Shown: positions 18,323-27,388, numbered from the stretch's first letter. The stretch: 64,000 nucleotides of DNA from an uncultured Pedosphaera sp. (GCA_903918755.1 CAIXFN010000099.1:28873-92872); one strand, 5' to 3'. Notes: generated by a model not told the origin, from the sequence alone. Program-made: numbers and translations.

Positions 18323-19700
18323 CACCGCTGCGCGCGCCGGAAGTTTGAACCGCCGCCGCTTTCTGCGCGGCCTGGGCGTCTGCCTCGCGCTGCCCGCAAT
18401 GGAATCATTTCTGCCGCGCCGCCTCACTGCCGCAGAGACGGGCGAGGCCTTGCGCGCCACCACGGCGACGGGCGCGCCGTTGCGCACGGCTTTCGTCTAT
18501 TTCCCCAATGGCGCAATCCCCGGCAGTTGGACCCCCACCGGACAGGGCAGGGATTATCTCCTGAACAAGACGATGGAGCCGCTCGCCGCCCTCAAGGAAA
18601 AAATTCAGGTCCTTGGCGGTTTGAGTGATCTCTCCGCCACCACCGGCAACGATGGCGGTGGCGACCACGCCCGCGCCAACGGAACTTTCCTTACCGGCGT
18701 GCGCATCAAGAAAACTGGTGGCAACGATTTCCACGCCGGCGTCTCCGCTGACCAGGTCATGGCCCAACAGATTGGTTTGATCACACCCTTCCGCTCCCTG
18801 GAACTTTCCTGCGACATCGTGCAGAATTTCGGCGCGTGCGACACGGGCTATTCGTGCGTCTATCAGCACAACCTCGCGTGGAGTTCGCCCACGACCCCGC
18901 TGACGCCCGAGGTCAATCCCCGGCAGCTCTTCGAACGCCTCTTCGGAGCCGGTCCCCGCCGCGAACGCAAACAGAACCTGCTGTTGCGCCAGCAACAGCA
19001 GCGCTCGATTTTGGATTACGTTCAGAGTGACGCGCGCGATTTGGTGAAGGAGCTTACCGGCCGCGATCGCGACAAACTGGACGAATACACCACCAGTGTC
19101 CGCGAGATCGAGCAACGCATTCAACACGCCGAGAAATCCCGCGCCGGCGCGCCCGAGCCGGATGCGGATACCCCCGCCGGTGTGCCGGCGAGTTTCACTG
19201 ATTATGTGAGGCTGATGTACGACATGCTATACGTGGCGTTTCAGACCGACAGCACCCGTGTGGCCACGTTCATGATTTCCGGCGACGGCAGCAACCGCGA
19301 TTTTGCGGAAATCGGCATCACGGATGGCCATCACTCACTCTCCCACCACCGCAATAATCCCGAATGGATCAAAAAAGTCGCGGCGATTGATCTCTTTTAC
19401 GCCAAACAATTCGCGTATTTCCTGAAAAAAATGGATAACACCAAAGACGTGGATGGGAAATCAATCCTGCATAACTCGATGATCGTCTATGGCAGCGGGA
19501 ATTCCGACGGCAACCGTCACACGCACGACAACCTCCCGATCATCCTCGCGGGCAGCGGTGGCGGAACTCTGAACCCCGGACGTTTCATCAAACATTCCGA
19601 TGCCCCGATCACCAATCTGTATCTGAGCCTGATGGATCGCATCGGTGCCAGGAACATCGAGCGCTTCGGCGATTCCACCGGGCGCCTCAACAATGTTTAA
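18303..19700 (+). CDS. DUF1552 Tat-exported protein
   Basis: 465 residues, starting with a twin-arginine signal (NRRRFLRGLGVCLALPAMESF). DUF1552 features are FVYFPNGAIPGSWTP, GGGDHARANGTFLTGVRIKK, and HHSLSHHRNNPEWIKKVAAID followed by SMIVYGSGNSDGNRHTHDNLPI, the metal-ligand-like His/Asp pattern related to the alkaline phosphatase/sulfatase fold of DUF1501. Function unknown. The start overlaps the upstream cytochrome gene, indicating translational coupling and a two-protein unit, as usual for this pair. Confidence 0.92.
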   Translation: MNPNPISTAARAGSLNRRRFLRGLGVCLALPAMESFLPRRLTAAETGEALRATTATGAPLRTAFVYFPNGAIPGSWTPTGQGRDYLLNKTMEPLAALKEKIQVLGGLSDLSATTGNDGGGDHARANGTFLTGVRIKKTGGNDFHAGVSADQVMAQQIGLITPFRSLELSCDIVQNFGACDTGYSCVYQHNLAWSSPTTPLTPEVNPRQLFERLFGAGPRRERKQNLLLRQQQQRSILDYVQSDARDLVKELTGRDRDKLDEYTTSVREIEQRIQHAEKSRAGAPEPDADTPAGVPASFTDYVRLMYDMLYVAFQTDSTRVATFMISGDGSNRDFAEIGITDGHHSLSHHRNNPEWIKKVAAIDLFYAKQFAYFLKKMDNTKDVDGKSILHNSMIVYGSGNSDGNRHTHDNLPIILAGSGGGTLNPGRFIKHSDAPITNLYLSLMDRIGARNIERFGDSTGRLNNV

Positions 19701-19721
19701 GCGAAGCGCCGGTTCAAATAA

Positions 19722-19741
19722 TGTCGTCGGAGCGCAAGACG
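19722..19741 (+). promoter_or_regulatory. Shared 20-bp motif, copy 2 (alpha/beta hydrolase unit)
   Basis: TGTCGTCGGAGCGCAAGACG, 68 bp upstream of the hydrolase start at 19809. This is the most diverged copy and the only one without an obvious -10 hexamer 17-18 bases downstream. Confidence 0.5.
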
Positions 19742-19808
19742 TGGACCATTGCCACGATCCGGTTTACGCGTTGCAATCAACCAAACTCAGCCTCTCAGTT
19801 GTTCCGCC

Positions 19809-20684
19809 ATGAAAAACTCGCTCAAAGCAATCCTCCTCCTCCTGTCGTCATTGTTCGCAGCCGTCCTCCCCGCCGCGGAGCCAACCACCATTCTGCTTTG
19901 GTCCAACGGTGCTCCTGGTTCCGAGGGGCGGACTGCCCCGGAAAAAGTTGAGCCGCCGAAGCGGGGTCAGGAATACATCAAAGTATCGAGCATCCATAAT
20001 CCATCCATCACGGCGTACTTGCCAACCAAAGACAAAGCCACGGGCGCGGCCGTGATCATTTGTCCCGGTGGTGGCCATTCGTTTTTGGCGATGGACATTG
20101 AAGGAGATAATGTGGGGAAGTGGCTGTCCGAACACGGCATCGCCGGTTTCGCGCTTAAGTACCGTCTCGCCCGGGAAGCGAATTCAACTTACAAAGTTGA
20201 AGTTCACGCGCTCCAGGATACGCAGCGGGCGATCCGGTTGGTGCGCAGTCGCGCGCCGGAGTGGGGTCTGAGCCCAAACCACATTGGCGTGATGGGCTTT
20301 TCCGCGGGCGGACAATTAGCCGCGTTGGCCGCCGCCCGCTACGACGCCGGCCTCACCAACGCCGCGGATGCAATCGATGCCGTCAGTTCCAAACCGGACT
20401 TTCAAGCGTTGCTGTACCCGGCCATCCCACGCGATCTGGTCTTCACCAAAGAAGCAACGCCTCCTGCGTTCCTCGTCTGTGGCTTTAATGACCGGCAAAA
20501 CATTTCGGAGGGGCTGCCCAATTTGTATCTCCAACTCAAAAAGGCCAACGTACAGACCGAACTTCATGTCTACTCCGACACCGGCCACGGTTTTGGCTTC
20601 CGTCCCGCGAGCCAGGCGCCAGTCGCCGGCTGGCCCGCGCGATTTGCCGAATGGTTGGATCACAGCGGCTTTTTGAAGAATTAG
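19809..20684 (+). CDS. Secreted alpha/beta hydrolase (BD-FAE/acetylxylan-esterase-like)
   Basis: 291 residues with signal peptide (MKNSLKAILLLLSSLFAAVLPAAEP). The oxyanion-side motif ICPGGGHSF, the nucleophile elbow GFSAGG (Ser165), PAFLVCGFNDRQN with the acidic residue region and the catalytic His in DTGHGFGF are all visible. The layout fits small esterases that deacetylate or deferuloylate plant polysaccharides. The start at 19809 is chosen for the signal peptide; the frame is open 60 bases upstream. Single-gene unit behind motif copy 2, next to a CE1-like esterase. Confidence 0.88.
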   Translation: MKNSLKAILLLLSSLFAAVLPAAEPTTILLWSNGAPGSEGRTAPEKVEPPKRGQEYIKVSSIHNPSITAYLPTKDKATGAAVIICPGGGHSFLAMDIEGDNVGKWLSEHGIAGFALKYRLAREANSTYKVEVHALQDTQRAIRLVRSRAPEWGLSPNHIGVMGFSAGGQLAALAAARYDAGLTNAADAIDAVSSKPDFQALLYPAIPRDLVFTKEATPPAFLVCGFNDRQNISEGLPNLYLQLKKANVQTELHVYSDTGHGFGFRPASQAPVAGWPARFAEWLDHSGFLKN

Positions 20685-20800
20685 AAGGCGTTTGCAATGC
20701 TAAGTGAAGATTCCTTCGGGAAAGCGGCGGAAGCACTTCGAGGTAGTGCCAATGCCATTCGGGAACCAATACTTCTTCAATTCGATGCTCATTAAAAAAT

Positions 20801-20844
20801 TGTCGCCGGAGTGCAAGACAAGTTAGGCCCTGCCTTGCTAGACT
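20801..20844 (+). promoter_or_regulatory. Shared 20-bp motif and promoter, copy 3 (CE1-like esterase unit)
   Basis: TGTCGCCGGAGTGCAAGACA (20801-20820); the terminal AAGACA acts as -35 and TAGACT (20839-20844) follows after 18 bases. The start codon of the esterase is at 20874, a 30-base leader. Confidence 0.6.
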
Positions 20845-20873
20845 TTGATTTCGTACCACAAAACCAAAATCCC

Positions 20874-21971
20874 ATGTCCCCGAAATCAAACATCACCCTC
20901 ACAGCACTCTGCTTGCTCACGTTCGCAGGTATGGCGTTTGGTGCTGACGATCCGCCCGCCGCACCCGGTGCTGCCGCTACCCCGACGCCTCCGGCAGCGG
21001 GCGCTCCTGCTGGCCGCCGCGGCGGTCCGCCCGCCGCGCCGATCACGCCTGAGGAACAGGCCCAAATCGCCAAGCTCGCGGACCTCCCGGCCTGGAAAGT
21101 CGGTGATGGTGACGGAAATTATTCCGTCGGGCCCATGTACGCCCCCGCGCCCGAGCAGACCGCCCGCGAAGGAGTGCCCCATGGCAAGGTAATCCAATTC
21201 TCGATGGAATCGGCCGGGAGCAAGTTTTATCCCGGCACCGGCGATGGGTTCAAACGCGCGGTGTACGTCTATGTTCCCGCGCAATACGTTCCCGGCACTC
21301 CGACGCCGTGCATTGTCTCCTGCGACGCTTACCGCGTGCAGAACAACCAACTCCCCAACATTCTCGACAATCTGATCGCCGACAAGCGCCTCCCCGTAAT
21401 GATTGCGGTGATGGTCATGCCCGGCGGTCCCGAACGCAGTGTGGAATACGACACGGTCTCCGGGAAATATGCTGAGTTTGTCGAAGCGGAGGTTTTGCCC
21501 CGCGCGGAAAAAGAGGCCGGTGTGACCATCACCAAAGATCCCGATGGCCGCATGACGCTGGGCGGCAGTTCGGGTGGGGTGGCCGCCTTCACGATGGCTT
21601 GGTTTCACCCGGAGCTTTACCACCGGGTGCTGTCGTACTCGGGCACGTTCGTCAATTTGCAGCGCAATGCAGAAGTGCCGCACGGCGCGTGGGAATATCA
21701 TGAGAACTTAATCCCCAAGACTCCGGCCAAGCCCTTGCGGGTCTGGCTGCACGTTTCTGAGCGGGACAACGGAGCGGCGACCGCTGGCTCAGCGTACCGC
21801 AACTGGGTCATTGCCAACCAGCAGATGGCGATCGTCCTGAAGGACAAGGGCTATCACTATGAGTTCGTTTATGCCAAGGCTGCGGGCCATACGGATGGCA
21901 AGGTCATCGCGCAAACCCTTCCCCAGGCTCTCGCGTGGGTGTGGCAGGGCTACCACTCGGTCACGAAGTAA
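20874..21971 (+). CDS. Secreted CE1-like esterase (esterase D/feruloyl esterase family)
   Basis: 365 residues with signal peptide (about 1-24) and a low-complexity Pro/Ala/Gly linker (about 25-60). The catalytic part has FKRAVYVYVPAQYV, VMVMPGGPERSVEYDTVS, the nucleophile elbow GGSSGG (Ser233) in a GGVAAFTMAWFHPELYHRVLSYSG context, and AAGHTDGKV with the catalytic His. It resembles secreted carbohydrate esterases of family 1, which act on acyl groups of polysaccharides. The Met at 20874 gives the signal peptide. A frameshifted relative follows immediately downstream. Confidence 0.88.
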   Translation: MSPKSNITLTALCLLTFAGMAFGADDPPAAPGAAATPTPPAAGAPAGRRGGPPAAPITPEEQAQIAKLADLPAWKVGDGDGNYSVGPMYAPAPEQTAREGVPHGKVIQFSMESAGSKFYPGTGDGFKRAVYVYVPAQYVPGTPTPCIVSCDAYRVQNNQLPNILDNLIADKRLPVMIAVMVMPGGPERSVEYDTVSGKYAEFVEAEVLPRAEKEAGVTITKDPDGRMTLGGSSGGVAAFTMAWFHPELYHRVLSYSGTFVNLQRNAEVPHGAWEYHENLIPKTPAKPLRVWLHVSERDNGAATAGSAYRNWVIANQQMAIVLKDKGYHYEFVYAKAAGHTDGKVIAQTLPQALAWVWQGYHSVTK

Positions 21972-22045
21972 CCCACAATACTTTTGCCCACGGCCCGTGA
22001 TTTGCTTTTGGGCAGAGGAAATCCAACCCATTTCTATCGCTGGGA

Positions 22046-22470
22046 AATGCCAGTGACCATCGCGGCCTTCAGCAATCTCGGACAACCCACCAACCAGCCT
22101 GATTTCAGCGCCTCCAATTGGGATGCCAACCGCAACCGCCCGGAAGAATATAACACTCTTGATGACCGCCACACTCACGTCATTCCGGACGAATTGCTTC
22201 CCGAATTGAAAGAGAGTTACCGCATCGCCGATGACCCCGATGGCCAGGCCCTGGCCGAGGCCAGGCCCTGGCCGGGGCCAGTTCCGGGGCTATCGCCGCG
22301 TTTACGGTCGCGTGGCATCGGCCCGATTATTTTCCCAAAGTCATCAGCACCATCGGCGGCTTCACCAACCTGCGGCGCAACGATCCCAGGAACGGTTCGG
22401 ATTACCCGAACATCATCTCGAAAAGCAAACGCAAGCCAATCCGCAGCTTTCTTGAGGACGGCACCAAAAT
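22046..22470 (+). pseudogene. Decayed CE1-like esterase, frameshifted by a 17-bp duplication
   Basis: The first frame reads MPVTIAAFSNLGQP then EYNTLDDRHTHVIPDELLPEL and DDPDGQALA, matching the homologous part of the upstream esterase (LPVMIAVMVMPGGP, EYDTVSGKYAEFVEAEVLP, DPDGRMTLGG). A 15-bp unit GGCCAGGCCCTGGCC occurs twice with a 17-base period (22242 and 22259). Deleting one period restores [21 protein letters not shown] followed by [18 protein letters not shown]. The break falls in the nucleophile elbow. The N-terminal third and the C-terminus with the catalytic His are missing as well, so the remnant is inactive. Confidence 0.8.
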
Positions 22471-22558
22471 AGGAGGCGTGACAGGGGTGAGCACAGGGTG
22501 GGGGCGAGATCCGGTGTAGGGAGATCGTCCAGTGCGTGTTGGAAATTGATTAAATTTT

Positions 22559-22601
22559 TGTCGCCAGAGTGCAAGACATCCTCCTGCCCGTCGTTTAACT
22601 T
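22559..22601 (+). promoter_or_regulatory. Shared 20-bp motif and promoter, copy 4 (second DUF1592 unit)
   Basis: TGTCGCCAGAGTGCAAGACA (22559-22578), AAGACA as -35, TAACTT (22596-22601) as -10 after 17 bases. Transcription would start near 22609, which favours the downstream Met at 22683 as the start of the DUF1592 gene. Confidence 0.6.
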
Positions 22602-22682
22602 GCTCGCTGACACCTTATGATTGAGCCTACCTATCCACGCGCAGAGCGGCAAAACTCCAGCCGCACGAGAGGGCATTGGACC

Positions 22683-25334
22683 ATGTCATTCTTGGCCGCT
22701 GGGATCGTCCTTTCGGCGCCAGGTTTTTCGGCATGCGGCGCGGAAACTTCCGCGACCGCCCAGTTCCGCAAAGAAATTCAGCCCCTGCTCACACAGTATT
22801 GTTACGACTGCCACGGCGAAGGTGAAAAGAAGGGCAAAGTCGCCTTTGATGAGTTGCAGTCCGACGACGCGATTCTCGATCATGATTTGTGGCTCAAGGT
22901 CGTTAAGAATGTTCGCGCGGGCCTGATGCCCCCGAACAAAAAGCCCCGCCCGACGGACACCGAACGGGCGCAGCTCGAACAATGGGTCAAGACCGGTGTC
23001 TTCGGCATTGACCCGAAGAATCCCGATCCCGGCCGCGTTACCGTCCGGCGCTTGAATCGTGTCGAGTACCGCAACACCATCCGTGATTTGCTGGGCATTG
23101 ATTACGACACGCAGAGCGAGTTTCCGCCGGACGACACTGGTTACGGTTTCGACGACATCGGCGATGTGCTCTCCGTCTCTCCCATGTTGTTGGAGAAGTA
23201 TTTGATCGCCGCCAAACAAGTGGTTTCGGAGGCCGTGCCCGTGGTATCGCGCGCGATGCCGGAAAAAATTATTCCGGGAATTCGTTTCACCGGTTCCGGC
23301 ACAGGTGGCGGCCGCGGCGCTCGGGGCGGCGGCAACCCCAACGGCGTCGGTGGGCGCGGAAACCAAATCGTTCCCCTGTCCCTCTCCTTCTATCAGCCAG
23401 CGGCGGTTTCCAACGTCTTCAACGTGGACATCGCGGGGAGCTACAAGCTCGGGCTTGACCTCGCGGTGAAGGGCGCCTTCGAATTCGATCCTGGCAAATC
23501 TCGCGTGGTCATTACCCTGGATGGCAAGGAATTGCTGAACGAAGAATACGGCTGGCACAACGACAAGGCTTTCCCCAAGGAATATCCGCTAAAATTTGCA
23601 ACCGGCAGCCACCAGGTCAACGTCACTTTGGAACCTTTGGTTCCGGTCGAAAACAAAATCAACAGCCTGGATTTCCGCATCGTCTCGCTGGCCGTGCGCG
23701 GCCCGTTGGAGGAGAAGCTGTGGACCAAGCCGAAGAACTACGACAAGTTCTTCACCAAGGACAAACCGCCCAAAGCGGCTTCCGAACGGCGAAAATATGC
23801 CCAGGAACTTTTGAGCACGTTTGCGTCGAATGCCTTTCGTCGGCCCGCCGATTCCCAGACCGTGGATCGCCTCGCGGCGCTGGCGGAGCGGGTTTACGCC
23901 CAGCCGGGCGAGACCTTTGAGGCGGGCATCGCGCACGCCATGATCGCCGTGCTGGCTTCGCCCCGGTTTATATTTCGGATGGAAGACAATTTGAAAAATT
24001 CCGGCTCCGCCGCCTGGGCCTTGGTGGATGAATACACGCTCGCCTCCCGGCTCTCCTATTTCCTCTGGTCCAGCATGCCTGACCCGGAGCTGTTGGACCT
24101 GGCGGCGAAGGACCAGTTGCGCAAAAATCTCCCGGCCCAGGTGAAACGGATGCTTTCTGATTCCCGTTCCGAGTCGCTCGCCCAGAATTTCACCGGCCAA
24201 TGGCTCGAAGCGCGGGATGTGGAAGCACTCGCAATTGACGCGCGCGCGGTGTTCGCCCGCGAGGCTGACCCGCGCGCGCCCGCTGGCGGCCGCAACAGCT
24301 CCCCGACCCTGGCCGCGCAAATCAACCCGATCGCCGGCATTGCTCCGACGAACCAGGGCGGCTTCAACTTCACCAACGCCCTCGCCGCGGCCGGCGGGCG
24401 AACGAACCGCGTTAACCAGGGCAACGTCAACGGGCGCGGCGCTCCGCCCCGAGTGCAATTGGATCAGAACCTCAAGCGCTCGATGCGCGGCGAAACCGAA
24501 ATGTATTTCTCCAATCTCGTTCACGAGGATCGCAACGTCATCGAGTTGATCGAGAGCGATTACACCTTCGTGAACTCCAATCTCGCGAAAGTGTATGGGC
24601 TGACGAATCTGGACGTCCGCGGCCCCGAACTGCGCAAAGTCTCGCTCCCACCGGACAGTCCCCGGGGCGGAATCCTGACGGAAGGTACCTTGCTCACCGT
24701 CACCTCGAATCCCGACCGCACCTCGCCGGTGAAGCGCGGCCTCTTCATCCTGAACAACATCCTCGGTACGCCGGTCCCGGCGCCGCCGCCCAACGTGCCC
24801 GCGCTGGAAGCCACCGAAAAGGATTTCTTCAAAGATCACCAGCCCACTTTGCGCGAAGCTCTCACGGTGCATCGTGAAAGCCCGTTGTGTTCATCCTGCC
24901 ACTCCCGCATGGACCCCATCGGCCTGGGTTTGGAGAACTTCAACGCCCTCGGCGTGTGGCGCGACAAAGAGCGCGGCCAAACCATCGAGACGGCGGGCAA
25001 ACTCGTCACCGGGGAAACGTTTAACAGCATCCAGGAGTTGAAACACATTCTCGCTACCAACCATAAATCCGATTTCTACCGCTGCCTCACGGAGAAGCTG
25101 CTCACCTACGCCCTAGGCCGTGGCACGGAGTATTACGACATCGAAACCGTGGACCAGATCGTCCAGAGGTTGGATCAGGAAAATGGCCGGTTTGGCGCGC
25201 TCCTGATGGGTGTCATCGAGTCGTCCCCGTTCCAAGAGCAGCGAAATCGCGCCAATACCGCCTTTACGGACAGCCGCGAACCATCGGGTTCCGACAAAGC
25301 CGCTCAAGTCAGCAAAAACAAGCCCACGCGATGA
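22683..25334 (+). CDS. Second planctomycete-type cytochrome, DUF1587-DUF1585 protein
   Basis: 883 residues, same domain order as the protein at 15854: signal peptide, haem site CYDCH (40-44), DUF1587 (VTVRRLNRVEYRNTIRDLLG), DUF1595/DUF1592 (RLSYFLWSSMPDPELL), DUF1588 with CSSCH, and DUF1585. It differs by two Gly/Asn/Ala-rich insertions, one after IRFTGSG (about 200-225) and one around GGRNSSPTLAAQ to GRGAPPRVQ (about 535-600). The latter splits the DUF1592 region. An upstream Met at 22617 is possible but would leave almost no leader. The stop overlaps the next ATG (ATGA). Confidence 0.92.
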   Translation: MSFLAAGIVLSAPGFSACGAETSATAQFRKEIQPLLTQYCYDCHGEGEKKGKVAFDELQSDDAILDHDLWLKVVKNVRAGLMPPNKKPRPTDTERAQLEQWVKTGVFGIDPKNPDPGRVTVRRLNRVEYRNTIRDLLGIDYDTQSEFPPDDTGYGFDDIGDVLSVSPMLLEKYLIAAKQVVSEAVPVVSRAMPEKIIPGIRFTGSGTGGGRGARGGGNPNGVGGRGNQIVPLSLSFYQPAAVSNVFNVDIAGSYKLGLDLAVKGAFEFDPGKSRVVITLDGKELLNEEYGWHNDKAFPKEYPLKFATGSHQVNVTLEPLVPVENKINSLDFRIVSLAVRGPLEEKLWTKPKNYDKFFTKDKPPKAASERRKYAQELLSTFASNAFRRPADSQTVDRLAALAERVYAQPGETFEAGIAHAMIAVLASPRFIFRMEDNLKNSGSAAWALVDEYTLASRLSYFLWSSMPDPELLDLAAKDQLRKNLPAQVKRMLSDSRSESLAQNFTGQWLEARDVEALAIDARAVFAREADPRAPAGGRNSSPTLAAQINPIAGIAPTNQGGFNFTNALAAAGGRTNRVNQGNVNGRGAPPRVQLDQNLKRSMRGETEMYFSNLVHEDRNVIELIESDYTFVNSNLAKVYGLTNLDVRGPELRKVSLPPDSPRGGILTEGTLLTVTSNPDRTSPVKRGLFILNNILGTPVPAPPPNVPALEATEKDFFKDHQPTLREALTVHRESPLCSSCHSRMDPIGLGLENFNALGVWRDKERGQTIETAGKLVTGETFNSIQELKHILATNHKSDFYRCLTEKLLTYALGRGTEYYDIETVDQIVQRLDQENGRFGALLMGVIESSPFQEQRNRANTAFTDSREPSGSDKAAQVSKNKPTR

Positions 25335-26743
25335 ACACCAACCAAGACCGCAGCTTGAATCCCCATCTCGCCGCTGAACGTCAGGCCGCCGAACGCCGTG
25401 CCAGCCTGAGCCGCCGCCGTTTCCTGCGCGGCCTCGGAGCCTGCATGGCTTTGCCGGCATTTGAATCCTTCCGCCCGCTCCAGCTTTTGGGCGCGCCCGC
25501 CGGGGTCGCGTCCGCCAAGGCCGCACCGGTGCGCATGGCTTTCCTCCAGGTACCCAATGGCATCATCCCCGGCAGTTGGTGGCCGGAAGGCGAGGGCGGC
25601 GCCAATTTCATCCTGCCGCCCACGCTGAAGCCGTTTGCAAAAATCCGCCATGAAATGCAGGTCATCTCCGGCCTGGACGATTTGAGCGCGAACGCTGGCG
25701 CCGATGGCGGCGGCGACCACGCCCGCGCGGGGGCCACGTTCCTCACCGGCGTGCGCATCAAGAAAACTTCCGGGGCGGACATTTACGGCGGTATTTCCAT
25801 TGACCAGGTCGTCGCCCAAAAGATCGGTCACCTGACCCGCTTCCCCTCGCTGGAACTCACTTGTGACTCCGTCCGCAAGGCCGGTGATTGCGATTCCGGT
25901 TATTCCTGCGCCTACGAATACAACATGGCCTGGCGTTCCCCGACGCAGCCGGTCACCCCGGAGCCGAATCCCCGCCTCGTTTTCGAGCGGCTGTTCGGGG
26001 CGGGCGCGCCTGCGGAACGGGCCGCGAACCTCAAGCGGCGCCAGATCGAGCAGCATTCCATCCTTGATTTCGTGATGGAAGATACCAAGGCCGTCGGATC
26101 CAAGATGAACGGGCGCGACCGCCAGAAACTGGACCAATACCTGACCAGCGTCCGCGAAATCGAGAATCGCATCGAGCGCGCCGAGAAAATGCCCGTGGCC
26201 AATCCCGAAATGGATACCCCGCCGGGCATCCCCGCCAACTTCGGCGAGCATATCCAGTTGATGTTCGACATGCTGCTGCTGGCTTTCCAGACCGATTCCA
26301 CCCGCATCGCCACCCTGCTCATGGCCGGTGAAGGCAGCAACCGCACCTTCGTCGAAGCCGGCATTTCTGAAGGCCACCACAACCTCAGCCATCACCGGAA
26401 CAACACCGAAACCATCGCCAAGGTCGCCAGGATTGACCTGTGGTACACGCAGCAATTGGCAAAGTTCCTCGAAAAAATGGAGGCCACCAAGGACGTGGAT
26501 GGCAACTCGCTCCTCCACAATTCCATGATCCTTTACGGCTCCGGCAATGCCGACGGCAACCGCCACACCCATTACAACCTGCCCATCATGGTCGCGGGTT
26601 CCGGGCGCGGCGGCCTCAAAACCGGTCGTTACGTCAAAGTAGATGCGGTACCGCTCACCAACCTCTTCTTGACTATGTCCGACGTTATGGGTGCCCAAGG
26701 AGTAGAACGGCATGGGGATTCCACTGGACGCTTCACGGGGTGA
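25331..26743 (+). CDS. Second DUF1552 Tat-exported protein
   Basis: 470 residues, paralogue of the protein at 18303: twin-arginine signal SRRRFLRGLGACMALPAFESF, FLQVPNGIIPGSWWPEG, GGGDHARAGATFLTGVRIKK, HHNLSHHRNNTETIAKVARID, SMILYGSGNADGNRHTHYNLPI. The ATGA overlap with the cytochrome gene indicates coupling. The product should be exported folded and act with its cytochrome partner in the periplasm or on the surface; its activity is unknown. The unit ends immediately before the 200-bp repeat at 26760. Confidence 0.92.
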   Translation: MNTNQDRSLNPHLAAERQAAERRASLSRRRFLRGLGACMALPAFESFRPLQLLGAPAGVASAKAAPVRMAFLQVPNGIIPGSWWPEGEGGANFILPPTLKPFAKIRHEMQVISGLDDLSANAGADGGGDHARAGATFLTGVRIKKTSGADIYGGISIDQVVAQKIGHLTRFPSLELTCDSVRKAGDCDSGYSCAYEYNMAWRSPTQPVTPEPNPRLVFERLFGAGAPAERAANLKRRQIEQHSILDFVMEDTKAVGSKMNGRDRQKLDQYLTSVREIENRIERAEKMPVANPEMDTPPGIPANFGEHIQLMFDMLLLAFQTDSTRIATLLMAGEGSNRTFVEAGISEGHHNLSHHRNNTETIAKVARIDLWYTQQLAKFLEKMEATKDVDGNSLLHNSMILYGSGNADGNRHTHYNLPIMVAGSGRGGLKTGRYVKVDAVPLTNLFLTMSDVMGAQGVERHGDSTGRFTG

Positions 26744-26759
26744 GGATCCCACGTGGAAG

Positions 26760-26960
26760 GAAACCCGCGACACCCCGAGAAAAGCCTTCGGGCGGTCGGA
26801 GATTCATCCGGACACGCTCCACCCGGAATTCTCGAAGAGGAAGTGACCGGGGCATCCCGGAAGACTCATCCATCGAGGCGACGCGCGTCCTGCGAGTAAG
26901 TCCTTTCGCCGCGTCCCGCCCTTGCAGACCCACACAAAGGGCGGGTTGGGCGGGTGGCGG
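26760..26960 (+). repeat. Dispersed repeat, copy A (about 200 bp)
   Basis: Alignable over its length with 29364-29574 at roughly 80% identity by eye. Shared landmarks are TCGGAGATTCATC, ACACGCTCCACCCGGAAT, TGACCGGGGCATCC, the perfect palindrome GACGCGCGTC and CGAGTAAGTCCTT. A short hairpin follows whose stem (CGCCCTT/AAGGGCG) is kept in both copies although the loop differs. Its right end meets the truncated pdxJ fragment. No reading frame is conserved. It may be a small non-autonomous element or a structured RNA. Confidence 0.65.
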
Positions 26961-27388
26961 CAATTTGGTGGCGGTCACGGAAACGCGGAAGAAGATGAAT
27001 GACGCCGGGATTGACGTGAGCCTGTTTATCACGCCGGACCCGGCCCAAATCGCCGCCGCCGCCCAGGTGGGGGCGCAATTCATTGAATTGCACACCGGCG
27101 CCTACGCCGAGCATTTTGACCGGAAGGACGAACGCAACCGCGAATTAAACCGCCTGGTGGAAGGCGCCAAACAGGCCCACGATCTGGGCTTGCGGGTGAA
27201 TGCGGGCCACGGGCTGAATTATGTCAATTTGCCGGTCCTGCATGTGGTTCCCCACCTGGAAGAACTGAACATCGGTCACAGCCTGATCAGCCGGGCCATG
27301 GTGACCGGACTTGGCACCGCGGTGCGCGAAATGCTGGAGTTGCTGGTCGGTTACCCGGGTTGATTGGCTGGGTGGTATGGTTCGATTT
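26958..27388 (+). pseudogene. pdxJ: pdxJ 3' fragment (duplicated, diverged)
   Basis: Codes for the last 130 residues of pyridoxine 5'-phosphate synthase ([54 protein letters not shown]) with its stop at 27363. The similarity continues about 25 bases past the stop. Roughly 90% identical to the intact pdxJ at 13861-14601, with substitutions mostly at third positions, so it has evolved as coding sequence or comes from a relative. About 116 N-terminal residues are missing and no start signal precedes it; the frame instead runs into the 200-bp repeat. Not functional. Confidence 0.88.
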
